Shown: positions 13,427 to 14,409 of the stretch, one piece after another
Layout: each line of letters starts with the position of its first letter
Position numbering within the stretch: the stretch's first letter is position 1
NCBI GenBank assembly: GCA_031274075.1
Contig: JAISQQ010000040.1
Location: 1 to 14,409, forward strand
Length of the DNA: 14,409 nucleotides
Direction: 5' to 3'
Source of the DNA: Accumulibacter sp.
Lineage (GTDB): Bacteria > Pseudomonadota > Gammaproteobacteria > Burkholderiales > Rhodocyclaceae
Position numbers and translations under genes: made by a program
The notes under the pieces: generated by a model
What the model was told of the DNA's origin: nothing
Database searches by the model: none
The model's input: only the letters and a program-made list of their open reading frames with translations

Positions 13427-14409
13427 ATGCCGGAATCCAAGATGCAGCGCGTCACAATACAACACGTCGCCAAGGCGGCCGGCGTCTCCGTGTCGAGCGT
13501 CTCCCATTATCAGAACGGACGCCGCCATCACCTGCGCCCCGAAACCATCGAACGGATCAAAAAAAGCATCGAGGAACTGGGCTACTCTCCCAGCCGCATC
13601 GCGCGGCAGTTGAAGAGCGGGCAAACGCCGATGGTCGGTCTCCTCATCCCCAGCATCGACAATCCGTATCACGCCGAACTGGCGTTGGTCCTGGATTGCG
13701 AAGCGCAGAAAGCCGGATTCCGGCCGGTGCTGGGTAACGGCCAGCGAGACGCGGTACGGGAAAAAGCCTTCATCGACGAACTCATCGAATACGGCATGCG
13801 CGGATTCATCTCGACGTCCGAGTTGCGAGACACCACGGCCATGGGCGAGTACGTCCGGCGGGGAATTGCTTTCGTACTGTTCGACCTGCGCCTGTCGGAC
13901 ATCGGCTTTGACGGCGTCGATGTGGTTTCGATCGACAATTGCCGGGCGACGTCCATGGCCGTAGACCATCTGGCGGCGCTCGGGCATCGCCGGATTGCCT
14001 ATGTGACGGCAACGCCATTGTCGGCCAACCGCGCCGCGAGACTCGACGGTTACACGATGGCCCTTGAAAGAAACGGTCTGGGCGCTCCGATCGTGATCTC
14101 CATCAAGGACGATGGCAATAGCGAAGCCGGCGATTCCGGCCTCGCGGGCTTTGGCGAGAAAGCCGCGGAAAAGCTGCTCCGCTCATACCCCGAAGTAACG
14201 GCGGCCATCGGCATCAACAGCATCGTGACGCTCGGCCTCTGCGCCGGGCTGCAGCAGCTTGGCGTCGAGGTGCCCAGGGACATCTCCCTGATTGGCATCG
14301 ACAACATCAAGTTCTCGTCGATGATGGTACCGAGCATTACCACGCTCGGCGCCGATTACAGCGCGATGGCCGCCCAGGCGATCGATTACCTGCGGACGCG
14401 GCTTGCGAA
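13427..14409 (+). CDS. LacI-family transcriptional regulator, 3' end missing
   Basis: About 327 residues are visible before the window ends; the family is usually 330-350, so little is lost. An N-terminal helix-turn-helix (TIQHVAKAAGVSVSSVSHYQNG) is followed by the hinge LGYSPSRIARQLKSGQT, with the leucine that inserts at the operator's central CG. A periplasmic-binding-protein-like sensor domain follows, with VGLLIPSIDNPYHAEL, GFISTSE, HLAALGHRRIAYV and the late PRDISLIGIDN. The start at 13427 is the first ATG after an in-frame stop and has AAGG 7 nt upstream; ATG 13442 (MQRVTIQHV) is equally possible. It is divergent from the TRAP operon, with the palindrome between them, so it very likely regulates uptake of the TRAP substrate and perhaps itself. 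The effector is unknown. Confidence 0.92.
   Translation, partial: MPESKMQRVTIQHVAKAAGVSVSSVSHYQNGRRHHLRPETIERIKKSIEELGYSPSRIARQLKSGQTPMVGLLIPSIDNPYHAELALVLDCEAQKAGFRPVLGNGQRDAVREKAFIDELIEYGMRGFISTSELRDTTAMGEYVRRGIAFVLFDLRLSDIGFDGVDVVSIDNCRATSMAVDHLAALGHRRIAYVTATPLSANRAARLDGYTMALERNGLGAPIVISIKDDGNSEAGDSGLAGFGEKAAEKLLRSYPEVTAAIGINSIVTLGLCAGLQQLGVEVPRDISLIGIDNIKFSSMMVPSITTLGADYSAMAAQAIDYLRTRLA

Overview
The window looks like chromosomal DNA of a high-GC betaproteobacterium, probably Rhodocyclales-like or a close relative. The grounds are the pgsA/uvrC pair, the earP-efp pair in which EF-P carries Arg32, and two small families that as far as I know are typical of Betaproteobacteria (DUF3567 and DUF3460). 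The genus cannot be fixed from sequence alone.

Layout. At 1-2227 (minus) uvrC runs into a partial pgsA with a one-base stop/start overlap. A short divergent region follows, holding a good sigma70-type promoter for uvrC and, against the uvrC start codon, a 32-nt sequence that resembles a single type I-C CRISPR repeat. At 2368-4197 (plus) lie earP and efp, a modification enzyme followed by its substrate. The gap after efp holds a heptamer-repeat inverted structure that recurs at the end of the MazG-like gene near 9.46 kb. At 4395-5446 (minus) are a small HMA metal chaperone and a pyridoxamine-phosphate-oxidase-like flavin protein.

At 5758-8035 (plus) is the most intriguing block: a polytopic DUF1538 membrane protein built of two tandem halves, followed by two different, divergent PII-like proteins in an apparent operon. 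By analogy with AmtB-GlnK and SbtA-SbtB this looks like a transporter or channel gated by paired PII-like sensors, with unknown substrate and signal. At 8104-9474 (plus) come an HpcH/HpaI (CitE/malyl-CoA lyase-like) enzyme and a MazG-like nucleotide pyrophosphohydrolase.

At 9503-10038 (minus) are the small genes DUF3567 and DUF3460. At 10301-13198 (minus) is a complete TRAP transporter in the order dctQ-dctM-dctP, closed by a strong hairpin terminator. It is driven by a promoter with perfect -35 and -10 hexamers and a 26-bp palindrome over the predicted start site. A divergent LacI-family regulator (13427 to the window end, incomplete) is the obvious candidate to bind it. The TRAP/LacI block looks less GC-rich than the earP region and may be an accessory uptake module for an unidentified, probably carboxylated, substrate.
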